From positions 1 through 52,138 of the IMG/VR virus record IMGVR_UViG_3300028840_005437: 52,138 bases of DNA; one strand, written 5' to 3'. This document shows positions 39,667 through 47,804 of the stretch, in pieces. Source of the stretch: a virus. Position numbers and translations under genes: made by a program. The stretch's first letter is position 1. Each line of letters starts with the position of its first letter. The notes below the pieces were generated by a model. It was not told the DNA's origin and searched no databases. It saw nothing but the letters and a program-made list of their open reading frames with translations.

Positions 39667-41001
39667 CTATTTCTGTGGCTCATCGAACTGGTCGTCAGTA
39701 TATCGGTCTCGAGAAATCGGCACCATAGACGCCGGTCTGTACAGCATGTCTCCTCCCTCGTCCAGTTTCTCCATTCCGGCCATCGTCCTCAGCTCGTTTA
39801 TAGTGTATATCCCCGTCTCGCCTTTCTCCTTCACCTCTCTCGTCTTGCGATTGTTAAGCGCCGAAATAGCGGACTCGTCGTAAGTCAGCGTCAGGTTTTC
39901 GGAACGCTTGTACCTGGGCAACAGAAACAGATTCAGCTCCTCGAACAGTCTGTCGGCCAAAGGCAGCACTCCGTTGTCGTAAAGCTGATCGTTAGCCGTT
40001 TCCATATTGGAGAAGGTCTGACGAGACGATGATATGAACGGCAAAGGAATCTTGTACTGAACGTAAATAGTCTCCCTGGTGTCGCGCCTCCCGGATATGA
40101 AGTCCATTTCCTGATTGGTGGTCAGCAAAGTCTCCCATGACGCCTCCCGGTCCGGAATATCGAAAACAACGGGCTTGCCGCTGTTGCTCGCGCCCGCGAA
40201 CTTCGTTTGAAACTGCTCCACCAGTCTCTTATATTGATCCTCGGTCAGAACGTCGCCCCCTTCCTCCTCCGAAGCCTTTCCCGCCGTCAGCGTCAGAATA
40301 CCCGAAGGCCGCGCCCCTCTTTTCAGGAGACTAACGTTATGCGTCGACGACAGGTTGTACCAGTCTATTTCCGGCAATATGGCCGAAACCGGAGTTTGAC
40401 CGACCAGCATGCTCTTATTGGGATTGAATCTCTTTACCTGCCAAAGCTCCGACCAGTCCTCGAAGTAGTATCTGAAAACGCCGCCTATTTCGTCGCGCTT
40501 GTACGCCATGCCGCCCGATTGCGTCTCCAGATTGAAAACCGCGGCGAACCCGTCCTTGTCGTCCGGCTGAATATACGAAATCTGCTGCGGCCACGGGCCG
40601 TAAATCTCAAGAGGCTCACGCCTCACGTCTCCCGACGCCGTCAGGTAGGTGTTTCCCGTAATCAGATAAAAGGCGGCGAGCCGATACAGAAACTCGCTTC
40701 CTGTCGAATCCGCGTTCGGCCGTTTCAGCAAATCAAGAACGGGATGACCCGATACGATTTCCTCCTTGTCGCCCTTTTTCTCCTTCACTATCGGCTTCAA
40801 GGATGAGAATTCGGAACTAAGAATATCCACCGCGCTCGAAAGAGGCGCCGTCTGGTCGAATAGTGAAACGGTCGCATACGCCGCGAGGTCATGATGACCG
40901 TAGGTCGTCAGATATTCGGAAAACGCGCCGAGAGGAACGTATGATTTGCGAACCAGACGCGGCGAAGCCGTTTTACGTTTGAAGGGATTCCAGAATCTCA
41001 T
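39667..41001 (-). CDS. Portal protein, HK97 family
   Basis: 444 aa. SSAVDILSSEFSSLKPIV, LLKRPNADSTGSEFLYRLAAFYLITGNTYL, IDWYNLSSTHNVSLLKRGARPSGIL and YDESAISALNNRKTREV are the standard HK97 portal blocks. It forms the dodecameric DNA entry ring. Abuts terminase large without gap. Confidence 0.92.
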   Translation of the reverse strand: MRFWNPFKRKTASPRLVRKSYVPLGAFSEYLTTYGHHDLAAYATVSLFDQTAPLSSAVDILSSEFSSLKPIVKEKKGDKEEIVSGHPVLDLLKRPNADSTGSEFLYRLAAFYLITGNTYLTASGDVRREPLEIYGPWPQQISYIQPDDKDGFAAVFNLETQSGGMAYKRDEIGGVFRYYFEDWSELWQVKRFNPNKSMLVGQTPVSAILPEIDWYNLSSTHNVSLLKRGARPSGILTLTAGKASEEEGGDVLTEDQYKRLVEQFQTKFAGASNSGKPVVFDIPDREASWETLLTTNQEMDFISGRRDTRETIYVQYKIPLPFISSSRQTFSNMETANDQLYDNGVLPLADRLFEELNLFLLPRYKRSENLTLTYDESAISALNNRKTREVKEKGETGIYTINELRTMAGMEKLDEGGDMLYRPASMVPISRDRYTDDQFDEPQK

Positions 41002-42321
41002 CTACAGCGCTCTCGCTCTACGTCGTTGTTTTTTGCGTCCCGATTCGAGAAAAAGATAAGTTCCCCCCCAGACAAGCGCGTCAACTCTATTCGGAGATTT
41101 TCCAAGTCCCGGAACCCATTCAAGCTGTTCGTTCTCCAGCTTGTCCAGACCTTCCATGTGCTTTATCTGACCGTTTTCGTACAATGTGACGATTGGCTCC
41201 GCTCTTGGATGCTTGCCCTTGCTGGCAGGCACAAGCTTCACCGGGACCGTCGGGTCTTCCGCCCTCAAAGCCATTTTCACCAAAGCTCCTCCCTGGTTCT
41301 TTTCGGCCACTATCTTGTTGGCTCCGTAATACTGATAAGCCCACACCGCCTTTTTAGCCCATTGGGTCGCGGAAAGTTCCCCGCTATAATCGGCGACCAC
41401 AACCGCGTTGCCGTCCGGGCCTCTAAACGGAGTATCCTTGGACATCACCACAATTCCAACTTCGTCGGCCGTGAAATTTTCGCCCGGCTTTATGTCGTCG
41501 GCGACGTTCGGATCCAGAGCGACGACGGTCAAAGGAGCGTTCGTCATCCACGGTTCGCGGTCTTCTTCTGAAAGCTGCACCGCGTTAATCAGATCGTTGC
41601 TCCAAAGAGCGCCTTCGGTGTCGGAGGCGAAAAGGCCATGTTTAAATCTATCTCGCTTGCGCTTTCCCATGCTGTCAAGGACCTTAAAATAGGTCTTCGG
41701 CAAATGACGCTTGTTGTGAACTGGATTTATAAGCAACGATCCGTAATCTCTTTTCGCCGATTCAGACAGCTTTTTGTCGTTGTCGGGATGAATGCCCTTC
41801 ATGAATAGCTTGTATATCCAATGCTTTTTACTGGGCGGGTTGCAGTCGCCCAACAGTCTAAGCGGGAGCCCCGATTTTTCCCCTAAACGAGTTTTTATCG
41901 TGTCCTGGTGATGAAAATTCATTTCGGAGGCTTCGCTTAATAAAATAGTGCTATAGCGATTTCCTAAAATTTTATCCAGCCTTTCTCCTTCGTCCAGGCC
42001 GGCGAACCAGATCATGGATTTATTGTGAAATTCGCAATACCAGTCACCTTTATTGAGTTGGTAATGGACGTCTTTTTTTAAGCCTGGAAAACACTCGGCT
42101 AAAACATCGGGAAGCGTCTCATACCAAATCGACCGCTTAACGGCGTTAAATGTCCTTCTGAAAAAAACATGACGCGAAACCTTATGCAGAGCTCTTGTCA
42201 CCGTGACATACACGTTAGTGAACGTCTTGCCGGAATTACTTCCGCCAAACAGCATAGTGAACAGATGTTCTCCAATTAGATCAATCGCCTCTCGTTGCCT
42301 GGGATTTCTATCAAAAGACAT
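41002..42321 (-). CDS. Terminase large subunit
   Basis: 439 aa. Walker A FGGSNSGKT at 25-33, Walker B ILLSEAS near 127-133, and a C-terminal nuclease starting VVALDPN near 262 with a second acidic region (VVADYSGELSATQW). It motors DNA into proheads and cuts concatemers. A 19-aa mini-ORF (42371) bridges the upstream stop and this start and may couple translation. Confidence 0.93.
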   Translation of the reverse strand: MSFDRNPRQREAIDLIGEHLFTMLFGGSNSGKTFTNVYVTVTRALHKVSRHVFFRRTFNAVKRSIWYETLPDVLAECFPGLKKDVHYQLNKGDWYCEFHNKSMIWFAGLDEGERLDKILGNRYSTILLSEASEMNFHHQDTIKTRLGEKSGLPLRLLGDCNPPSKKHWIYKLFMKGIHPDNDKKLSESAKRDYGSLLINPVHNKRHLPKTYFKVLDSMGKRKRDRFKHGLFASDTEGALWSNDLINAVQLSEEDREPWMTNAPLTVVALDPNVADDIKPGENFTADEVGIVVMSKDTPFRGPDGNAVVVADYSGELSATQWAKKAVWAYQYYGANKIVAEKNQGGALVKMALRAEDPTVPVKLVPASKGKHPRAEPIVTLYENGQIKHMEGLDKLENEQLEWVPGLGKSPNRVDALVWGGTYLFLESGRKKQRRRARAL

Positions 42322-42372
42322 ATTTTAATAATGACTCGATCTCCTGCTTCGCCGCCTTACTGAACGCCATGT

Positions 42373-42735
42373 CTAAACCTCAAAAGGAGCTTCCCATTCG
42401 ACGCTGTACGGCTCGACGGCGTAATCCTCGACTCCGTCCATCAAATCCTCCTCCGGCTTTGGAACGTGCCACTTGTCGAGACTATGGGCTTTATCGATAC
42501 GCGTCGGCATCGTCGTTCCATTCAAAGAGGGATCCACGCGGCCGTTTCTCTCGCTGTATATTTTAAGCCCCGCTATCCGGTCATCGGTCAACCCCGACAA
42601 ATCAGAGTAATGAACAATACCCGTTCCGACAAGATTCTCGCCTTCCGCCGCTCTCTTCCTAACCCTGTTTATCCAGATTCTTCTTTGCGCGGCCAGCGCT
42701 TTCTCCTCCGCGTCGAACGTTAGACAATCTCTCAT
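42373..42735 (-). CDS. Phage protein of unknown function upstream of terminase
   Basis: 120 aa, charged, with no recognised domain (LAAQRRIWINRVRKRAAEGE; HSLDKWHVPKPEEDLMDGV). Lies between the LamG-like gene and terminase large in the late operon. Confidence 0.6.
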   Translation of the reverse strand: MRDCLTFDAEEKALAAQRRIWINRVRKRAAEGENLVGTGIVHYSDLSGLTDDRIAGLKIYSERNGRVDPSLNGTTMPTRIDKAHSLDKWHVPKPEEDLMDGVEDYAVEPYSVEWEAPFEV

Positions 42736-42736
42736 C

Positions 42737-43540
42737 CTACAATGCCCACCTGGGCTTTAAATATGAATTTTTAAGCCGATCCTTCTCGCTGGAGTTCAGC
42801 TCTCTTCCGTAATATAGAACTTCCGCGATATGTCCCTTCATCTGAGTCACCGGATTAGCGCCCGGCGGCACAAGATTGGGCTGGCTTCCAAGCATTGGAG
42901 TCGGACCTCCTCCCGCGTAGATTTGAGAGCCGTAAGCGCCAGACAATCCGGCTGTCGCTCCGTTGTAATCCGTGTCCAAGCGTCCGGGCTTTCTGGTGCA
43001 GATCAACAGCGAATACGTTGAAACCAGAATCGGTCTAACCCGCAGGCTATTCCCCGCCGCGTCTCTCGCGAAAAACACGTCCTGGCTTCCTTTATTCTCC
43101 GATCTGACTAAAACGATAGGATTAGCCGCCTGCTGGACATAGTCCGCCATCAATGTGGGCGCCGCCTGGATTCCGTTCAAATCGGATTGGAAAACGAAAA
43201 ACCATGTCCCAGTGTCGGTCGTTATGAAATCGTTGACGCATGTCAGGTGTCCAAGATTCACATCGTTAACGCTGATCGTCGCCCGGCCGTTCTGCTGATT
43301 CAGTTGGTATTCAGGCTGATTAGTCGGCGTAGACTGCGAAAAATGATTTCCGTTCCCGCTCTTGTCGTACCACGTCGTTACATATTGCGAAAGCCGCAGG
43401 TCGACCGTATTTATATCAGACGCGTCAAGCCACAACTTCAAGCCCGGAATGTCCAGCGGGTTGAACGGACGTCTCTCCGTGTATATCGCGCGGTTCGCCG
43501 CTCTGCCTATCGAGCTCGTCACTGCTCTGGATACGCTCAT
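42737..43540 (-). CDS. LamG/concanavalin-like structural protein, possible adhesin
   Basis: 267 aa from ATG 43540 (TAATG overlap); a longer in-frame start at 43612 is unlikely. FNPLDIPGLKLWLDASDI, TTWYDKSGNGNHFSQSTPTN and HIAEVLYYGRELNSSEKDRL are typical of LamG-like beta-sandwich domains in phage tail or surface proteins. Its place between the terminase subunits is unusual. Probable carbohydrate or cell-surface binding. Confidence 0.7.
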   Translation of the reverse strand: MSVSRAVTSSIGRAANRAIYTERRPFNPLDIPGLKLWLDASDINTVDLRLSQYVTTWYDKSGNGNHFSQSTPTNQPEYQLNQQNGRATISVNDVNLGHLTCVNDFITTDTGTWFFVFQSDLNGIQAAPTLMADYVQQAANPIVLVRSENKGSQDVFFARDAAGNSLRVRPILVSTYSLLICTRKPGRLDTDYNGATAGLSGAYGSQIYAGGGPTPMLGSQPNLVPPGANPVTQMKGHIAEVLYYGRELNSSEKDRLKNSYLKPRWAL

Positions 43541-43872
43541 TATTCGCCCATGTACACTGAAACAAGCGTGGCCGTTCCGCTCGTTATGACAAGGTCCGCT
43601 CTGATCTGCCATCCGGCCGGCAACGAAACCCTGACCCCGGCGGTGTTGGAGCTGTATTCGGCCAGACCGCTGATGGTGTTGACGTCCTCCAGGGTTTTGA
43701 AGGCGTTCGCCGCTCCGTAATTGGCGCGAGCTTTCAGGACAACTTTGCCGTCGCCGCCGAAGCTTGACGCCTGGATGTCTATCGACACCTCGGAGCCGTT
43801 CATGTTGACCGGAGTTCCTTCGACCCCCGGACTGCCCTGCGAGGCTACGCTTAATAGTTCAGTGTTGCTCAT
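43540..43872 (-). CDS. Beta-rich structural-type protein
   Basis: 110 aa, G/S/T/V-rich (NMNGSEVSIDIQASSFGGDG, WQIRADLVITSGTATLVSVY). Resembles small phage beta-sandwich proteins. Coupled to the LamG-like gene through TAATG. Confidence 0.55.
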   Translation of the reverse strand: MSNTELLSVASQGSPGVEGTPVNMNGSEVSIDIQASSFGGDGKVVLKARANYGAANAFKTLEDVNTISGLAEYSSNTAGVRVSLPAGWQIRADLVITSGTATLVSVYMGE

Positions 43873-43874
43873 AG

Positions 43875-44396
43875 CTATTTATAATTGATTTGATACGTAA
43901 GCTCTTTAGGCGCTCCGAGCCTGTTTCTGATCCTGACTCCGTTATCATGCGCGAAAAAGCACAACTTGTCCGCCTCGTCCGAGTCGGAGACGTTCGCGGA
44001 GCTGATCATCAATACCGGCGTTCCATCCTGGCTCCAGGAAAACTGCGCCCATGCCTCGTTGTTTCCTAGTTGCGCGAAACCGTTTCCGGTCGTAGTCTCC
44101 GGCAGGTCTATATAGGCGTCGTCATCAATGCTTACGGTATCGACATTTCCCTCCGGCGTGACTGATAGCCGCGTCCTGACTCCGGCGGAGTTGTCCGCGA
44201 CTTTGGCGTAGAGATTCAGGTTGCCCTGATAGCGATGCTGCGGGAATTTGAACGCCAGCACGGAGTACTCGTCATCGCCCGCGGGCTCGGCCGCTCCGGT
44301 ATAAATCCAGGCGTTCAGCCCCTCCAGCATCTCGATAGACGAACTGCCCTCGCCTATTTTCTGCCAGTCGTCCGTCAGCGTGTAGATAGTCGTCAT
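43875..44396 (-). CDS. Beta-rich structural-type protein
   Basis: 173 aa with alternating polar and hydrophobic strands (LNLYAKVADNSAGVRTRLSV, TPVLMISSANVSDSDEADKL). No known family; likely a virion surface component with the two downstream genes. Start shares bases with the upstream TAA (TAATG). Confidence 0.55.
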   Translation of the reverse strand: MTTIYTLTDDWQKIGEGSSSIEMLEGLNAWIYTGAAEPAGDDEYSVLAFKFPQHRYQGNLNLYAKVADNSAGVRTRLSVTPEGNVDTVSIDDDAYIDLPETTTGNGFAQLGNNEAWAQFSWSQDGTPVLMISSANVSDSDEADKLCFFAHDNGVRIRNRLGAPKELTYQINYK

Positions 44397-44509
44397 TATT
44401 TGTATTCGATATTCAGAGTTTTACGGAGCTGTTCCGAGTAAGAGCCTGTCGGCTTCGGCCGCTTCTGGTTCGTCGGCTTGGCGGCGGTCTTTGTTTTGTC
44501 GCGCTTCAT
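44396..44509 (-). CDS. 37-aa basic peptide
   Basis: MKRDKTKTAAKPTNQKRPKP then SYSEQLRKTLNIEYK, strongly basic. Ends in TAATG overlap with the next gene, so it is translated. Function unknown. Confidence 0.5.
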   Translation of the reverse strand: MKRDKTKTAAKPTNQKRPKPTGSYSEQLRKTLNIEYK

Positions 44510-44878
44510 GTCTTTATTTTTGAAAGGACGTTCCGGCCGGCTTGATCGTCATCGAGAAATTAAAAACAGGTATTCAGTGAAACTTAACACCTGAAACGAC
44601 CGGAACGTCCAAGACCTTTTCTATTATCAAATAGATTTTATTATATTCGACTGACGCGCTCTTACGGCGTTAAAGCGACATCAACAATAGTACAACCTTT
44701 AAAAGAAAACTTCCCCGCAAGAGCGCTTAGAGCTGTTTTTCGCATCTTTTCTTCAATTGTCTGCATAACGTGACACTATTATCAAGAAGTTATGCGCCGC
44801 GTGTTACTTTTTTAAGATTCGTGTTACGCCGGAAGCCGAAAAAACGACCGACTAGGGAGGACGCGAGCCGGCCGCTTG
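44510..44878. other. Intergenic region with long-range inverted repeat
   Basis: No supported gene; a 34-aa ORF (44662-44766, minus) lacks a ribosome site. GGACGTTCCGG at 44526-44536 is perfectly complementary to CCGGAACGTCC at 44600-44610 across 63 bp, giving an 11-bp stem just upstream of the 44509 start codon. Possible mRNA processing or late-gene control element. Confidence 0.5.
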
Positions 44879-45046
44879 TTATTCTTCTTTCGCTTTATGA
44901 GCCTTGACGCACAATTTGCAGGTAACCGGCGTTCTGTCGCTGTGATAATGAATTTTCCTTTTCACCAGACCGCAGACGGATACATGAGTATACCAGCGTC
45001 CGCTGTAGTTAGTGTGTTTTCTGATCATGAGATGATTTTTGCTCAT
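44879..45046 (-). CDS. Small zinc-finger-like protein
   Basis: 55 aa, His/Cys-rich (HLMIRKHTNYSGRWYTHVSV, CGLVKRKIHYHSD, TCKLCVKAHK), with one CxxC and two further His/Cys candidates. Start in TAATG overlap with the preceding gene. Confidence 0.5.
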   Translation of the reverse strand: MSKNHLMIRKHTNYSGRWYTHVSVCGLVKRKIHYHSDRTPVTCKLCVKAHKAKEE

Positions 45047-45330
45047 TACATAACCCTGTTGCGGCTTAACTGTCGCCTCGTTTCCTCAGCCTCGCGGTTT
45101 CTCTCTATGATCCGCAGGCAATCCGGGCATGTCGGCCGCTCATGGCGCGGCGCAGGGTAATCGGTCATCCAGGGACCGCACAAGGCGAAATATCCCCGCG
45201 CGTCCGCTCTCGGACTTCCGGCTCTGCGAGGGTCAGTGCGGTGAGTGATCCGGGTAGAAGTCGTCGGCGGCGGCTCCGGTTTCAGCTTTTCCTTGAATTC
45301 GTCCAGTTTTTCCTTGAATATGCTCGTCAT
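45046..45330 (-). CDS. Small Cys-containing protein
   Basis: 94 aa with a helical start (KEKLDEFKEKLKPEPPP) and a CGPW...CPDC zinc-like end. Type common in actinophage and metagenomic phages; unknown role. Confidence 0.5.
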   Translation of the reverse strand: MTSIFKEKLDEFKEKLKPEPPPTTSTRITHRTDPRRAGSPRADARGYFALCGPWMTDYPAPRHERPTCPDCLRIIERNREAEETRRQLSRNRVM

Positions 45331-45351
45331 GACGTAATGAGTTCAGGTTGC

Positions 45352-45395
45352 GGAAGCCGCCGTCCCGACCAGCGACAGCAAGACGGGCGGCTTCC
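45352..45395. other. Strong GC hairpin between genes
   Basis: GGAAGCCGCCGTC (45352-45364) pairs with GACGGGCGGCTTCC (45382-45395), one bulged G, 17-nt loop. No U-tract on either strand, so not a standard terminator. It separates the 45428 peptide from the 45330 gene in the late transcript. Confidence 0.6.
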
Positions 45396-45427
45396 TGGAC
45401 AGGTGCCGTTAAACCCTGTCGTTAAAT

Positions 45428-45520
45428 TCAAACGTTTTTGTACGCGGCCCAAATCAGCGCGATTACTCCGAGTCCTAGTAGTCCGGCGAAAATGTCCAGG
45501 GCAAGGTCAATTCCATTCAT
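45428..45520 (-). CDS. 30-aa single-pass membrane peptide
   Basis: MNGIDLALDIFAGLLGLGVI then ALIWAAYKNV: one transmembrane helix. Start overlaps the end of the upstream gene by 14 bp. Could be a holin-like or regulatory small membrane peptide; unproven. Confidence 0.45.
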   Translation of the reverse strand: MNGIDLALDIFAGLLGLGVIALIWAAYKNV

Positions 45521-45737
45521 CACTGAGACTGCGGTCAAAAAGTTTCGCCGCCAAGTCCGCCTTTTTAGCGGCGGCGGTCATGCTTTTAGGCGTATCGGAT
45601 AACTCTTCCCGATAATGCATCATAAATACATTAATCCAGAAATTCGCGCGAACCTCGAACACTTTCGCCGCTAACGTCTCGCTTACTCTGAGTGTCTCGC
45701 ACTCGTCGTTCGTCTCTGTTTTTGCCTCGTCGCTCAA
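45507..45737 (-). CDS. Small helical protein next to terminase small subunit
   Basis: 76 aa (VSETLAAKVFEVRANFWINV; MTAAAKKADLAAKLFDRSL), fully helical, 4-bp overlap with terminase small subunit. Probably translated with it; role unknown. Confidence 0.6.
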   Translation of the reverse strand: MSDEAKTETNDECETLRVSETLAAKVFEVRANFWINVFMMHYREELSDTPKSMTAAAKKADLAAKLFDRSLSDEWN

Positions 45738-46141
45738 TCCTCGTCTCCCTCGATCAATTTTCGGTCCTGTTCGTCGAAGTGAAGGTGGACCGCTCCGGTG
45801 TGTTCCAGCTCTTGCTTGTCGCGCCAGCCGAAATTATTTTTGAGGCTGAATTGAACGCCGTTGGAGTTTTTGACAATGAACAAATGTTCCTCCGCGTACG
45901 CCTGTATTTTCAACTTCGCGCGCGTAACCGTGTCCAGAAACGCGCCTTTCTCCGAGTAGTTCAAAAGCGTCTGCCTGCTGCAATTCAGCGCGTACGCCAT
46001 GCCGCAAACAGTGTAGGGCTTTCCTTTCTCGTCGCACTCTGCAAAATATTGATCAATGCATTTTTGAAGTTCCTCCGGCGTTTTAAACTTCAGCGGTCTT
46101 CCGCCTTTCCCTGGCACGGTCATGATTCTCCTCTCTGTCAT
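45734..46141 (-). CDS. Terminase small subunit (P22 gp3-like DNA-packaging protein)
   Basis: 135 aa. GRPLKFKTPEELQKCIDQYF, the helix-turn-helix-like YTVCGMAYALNCSRQTLLNY, and SNGVQFSLKNNFGWRDKQE are hallmarks of the gp3/terminase small subunit family. It recognises the packaging site and recruits the large subunit, which here is encoded 3.4 kb further on. Confidence 0.87.
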   Translation of the reverse strand: MTERRIMTVPGKGGRPLKFKTPEELQKCIDQYFAECDEKGKPYTVCGMAYALNCSRQTLLNYSEKGAFLDTVTRAKLKIQAYAEEHLFIVKNSNGVQFSLKNNFGWRDKQELEHTGAVHLHFDEQDRKLIEGDED

Positions 46142-46145
46142 TTCG

Positions 46146-46646
46146 TCAATACGCTCTGACTACTGGTTCTTCTTCGGGCATGATCGTCTTTCCTTGCCGC
46201 CTATGCCCAGCGGTGAATGTTTTTGTTTTTTCGTCATAGTGCACGTACATGCCGGGGGAATATTCAACGCGCGCTGTTCGTCCGTTCAGTTCGAACGTGG
46301 CGGTTTTCATTTTTTTTTCATTCGATGAATTTCCCTTCGGCAGGACGTGTGGAAACCTGGCTATGACGTTCGATTTTTTCTCCGCTCCGTCTTCGCTGTT
46401 CAGGTCTGGGAACAGCGCGGACGCGTCAATTATAAGCGCATCGTCTATGCTTCCGCATTCGCGGAAATCTCTGAATCGTCCGCAATAGTCGTTCTTTCCT
46501 GGTTTCGGCCAGTAGGGTCGGTGTCGAGGGCTGTCGGCCATCGGCGGGGCTTCTCTGCACTCGCCGTTTTTATTCCGATAATGACAGTGTTCGCAGGTTT
46601 GGTACATGTCGCTGTTTTTATTGACGTTTTCAGTTGCTACCGACAA
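46146..46646 (-). CDS. Cys-rich phage protein, first gene of late operon
   Basis: 166 aa. The first half has a zinc-type set (CEHCHYRNKNGECREAP...DYCGRFRDFREC). The second half (KTATFELNGRTARVEYSPGM, TKTFTAGHRRQGKTI) is a separate small beta domain following an A9 run, and could be a separately translated or once-separate gene. Unknown role. Confidence 0.55.
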   Translation of the reverse strand: MSVATENVNKNSDMYQTCEHCHYRNKNGECREAPPMADSPRHRPYWPKPGKNDYCGRFRDFRECGSIDDALIIDASALFPDLNSEDGAEKKSNVIARFPHVLPKGNSSNEKKMKTATFELNGRTARVEYSPGMYVHYDEKTKTFTAGHRRQGKTIMPEEEPVVRAY

Positions 46647-46729
46647 ATGGACCGGGCGCGTTCTAAAGTTTTGGATCGTAGCGGCGTCCGCCGCCTTGTT
46701 TCGCGAAGAACCGCTTCGCTTCGCTCGCT

Positions 46730-46761
46730 ATGCAAGCTGACGCTTGCATGGAGTTTTTTTT
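46730..46761 (+). terminator. Rho-independent terminator, plus strand
   Basis: ATGCAAGC/GCTTGCAT stem with TGAC loop at 46730-46749, followed by GGAG and eight T. It would stop plus-strand transcripts that run antisense out of the late operon. Confidence 0.7.
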
Positions 46762-46870
46762 CTTTAATTTTCGTTTTTCTTTTTTGCGGTCGGCTCCGAG
46801 TTCGGGCCGGACCGTCTTTCCTGCGTTCGTTTCAGCTCCGCGATTATTTCAAGTCTCAGTATTGACTTCG

Positions 46871-46899
46871 AAGATAAACTTTTTTTTCGATAATGTAAA
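46871..46899 (-). promoter_or_regulatory. Predicted late-operon promoter
   Basis: Minus strand TTTACA (46899-46894), 17-bp spacer, TATCTT (46876-46871), about 225 nt before the first late gene. The only good minus-strand sigma70 match in the control region. Confidence 0.45.
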
Positions 46900-46919
46900 G
46901 CTGAAAACTCGTTTTATTT

Positions 46920-47043
46920 TAGTTGCGGCGTGAACTAATGCTTTGGCAACCGTTGCTCTTTGAATTGCTTGCGTACAATTTACTCGCATACTAGTAATTG
47001 CGGGTTGAACAGTTGCGGCGGTAATGATTGCAGTGGCAACTAT
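46920..47043. repeat. Two related hairpin-forming repeats
   Basis: GTTGCGGCG...GGCAAC near 46921-46952 and GTTGCGGCG...GGCAAC near 47014-47043 each close with GTTGC/GCAAC and share sequence. A third TTGCGGGTTGAAC lies between. Non-coding; possible regulator-binding or origin-type element. Confidence 0.5.
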
Positions 47044-47069
47044 TATATTGTTCGGCTACCCTTCGGAGC

Positions 47070-47115
47070 GATAAAAAAAGCCCGCTATTCTGCGGCAACA
47101 GAGAAGCGGGCTATT
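47070..47115 (-). terminator. Rho-independent terminator, minus strand
   Basis: Minus strand AGCCCGCT...AGCGGGCT with an inner TTCT/AGAA pairing, followed by a T7 run. It would insulate the late operon from minus-strand transcription entering from the right. An A-rich left flank could also allow function on the plus strand. Confidence 0.75.
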
Positions 47116-47332
47116 AAAAAACGATATTTTCAATCATATATCATGAATAACAATAGCATTTCGGAGTGGGAAATTTACGACGAATTTATGGCATTTGGTT
47201 TTTTCTTCACTTCTTCACCTTTTTTACAGTCAAACGCTAAAAAAACTTTAGTGAATCTCAAGATAATTTATCTTTTCTCGCACTCGCTTGATTTCGTTAA
47301 ACATCTTTTTTAATAATAATTACATTTTATGC

Positions 47333-47361
47333 TTGACATAATGTCACTGATTAGAGATACT
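47333..47361 (+). promoter_or_regulatory. Predicted sigma70-type promoter of the right early arm
   Basis: TTGACA (47333-47338), 17-bp spacer, GATACT (47356-47361), about 50 nt before the ATG at 47412 that is preceded by AAGGAG. Stretch 47116-47332 upstream is AT-rich with no supported gene. Confidence 0.65.
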
Positions 47362-47411
47362 GTATTTAACGAATCAGGGAAACCTAAACCAAAAACTCTA
47401 AGGAGAAGAAA

Positions 47412-47804
47412 ATGAAACTGAAAAAATTAATCGGCGATATTAAAAAAAGCATTGAAGCCAATCTCGAAATCGGCGACGCCTGCGATGTTTGCCGCATGGG
47501 TTACGTGGATAACGCGCATATGTTTTCGGAAACCGAAATCGAACTCGGCTTAAACGCCCCGAATTGCGCCGGTTGCGGACTGAATGATTGCGAAACGCTC
47601 AGCGAAAAACTCAGGACCTACAAATACGGCATGTGGCATACCGAGTCCTGGATTGATTTCGCCTTTAACGACGCGGGCTATGACCTGAGTCCCGCCGATT
47701 ACGGATTTGACGGTTATTACGGCGATGAAATCACGGAGGAGGAAGAGGAAAAATTAAACGCGGCCTTGGAGGCGTTTTGCGCTGAAATTGAGAAAAAATC
47801 ATGA
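47412..47804 (+). CDS. Cys-rich acidic protein, first gene of right arm
   Basis: 130 aa. CDVCRMGYVD...CAGCGLNDC suggests a zinc site, followed by an aromatic acidic middle (YKYGMWHTESWIDFAF) and a Glu-rich helix. The first gene behind the 47333 promoter. Function unknown. Confidence 0.6.
   Translation: MKLKKLIGDIKKSIEANLEIGDACDVCRMGYVDNAHMFSETEIELGLNAPNCAGCGLNDCETLSEKLRTYKYGMWHTESWIDFAFNDAGYDLSPADYGFDGYYGDEITEEEEEKLNAALEAFCAEIEKKS

Noticed and set aside
44662-44766. 34-aa minus-strand ORF
   Set aside because: No ribosome site and no coupling to neighbours; kept only as a note in the intergenic region.
46960-47313. 117-aa plus-strand ORF in the control region
   Set aside because: It runs through a rho-independent terminator and repeated hairpins and has no ribosome site; composition is not protein-like.
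47136-47313. Lysis genes in the right arm
   Set aside because: No holin, endolysin or spanin motif was recognised anywhere in the window; small membrane proteins alone are not enough.
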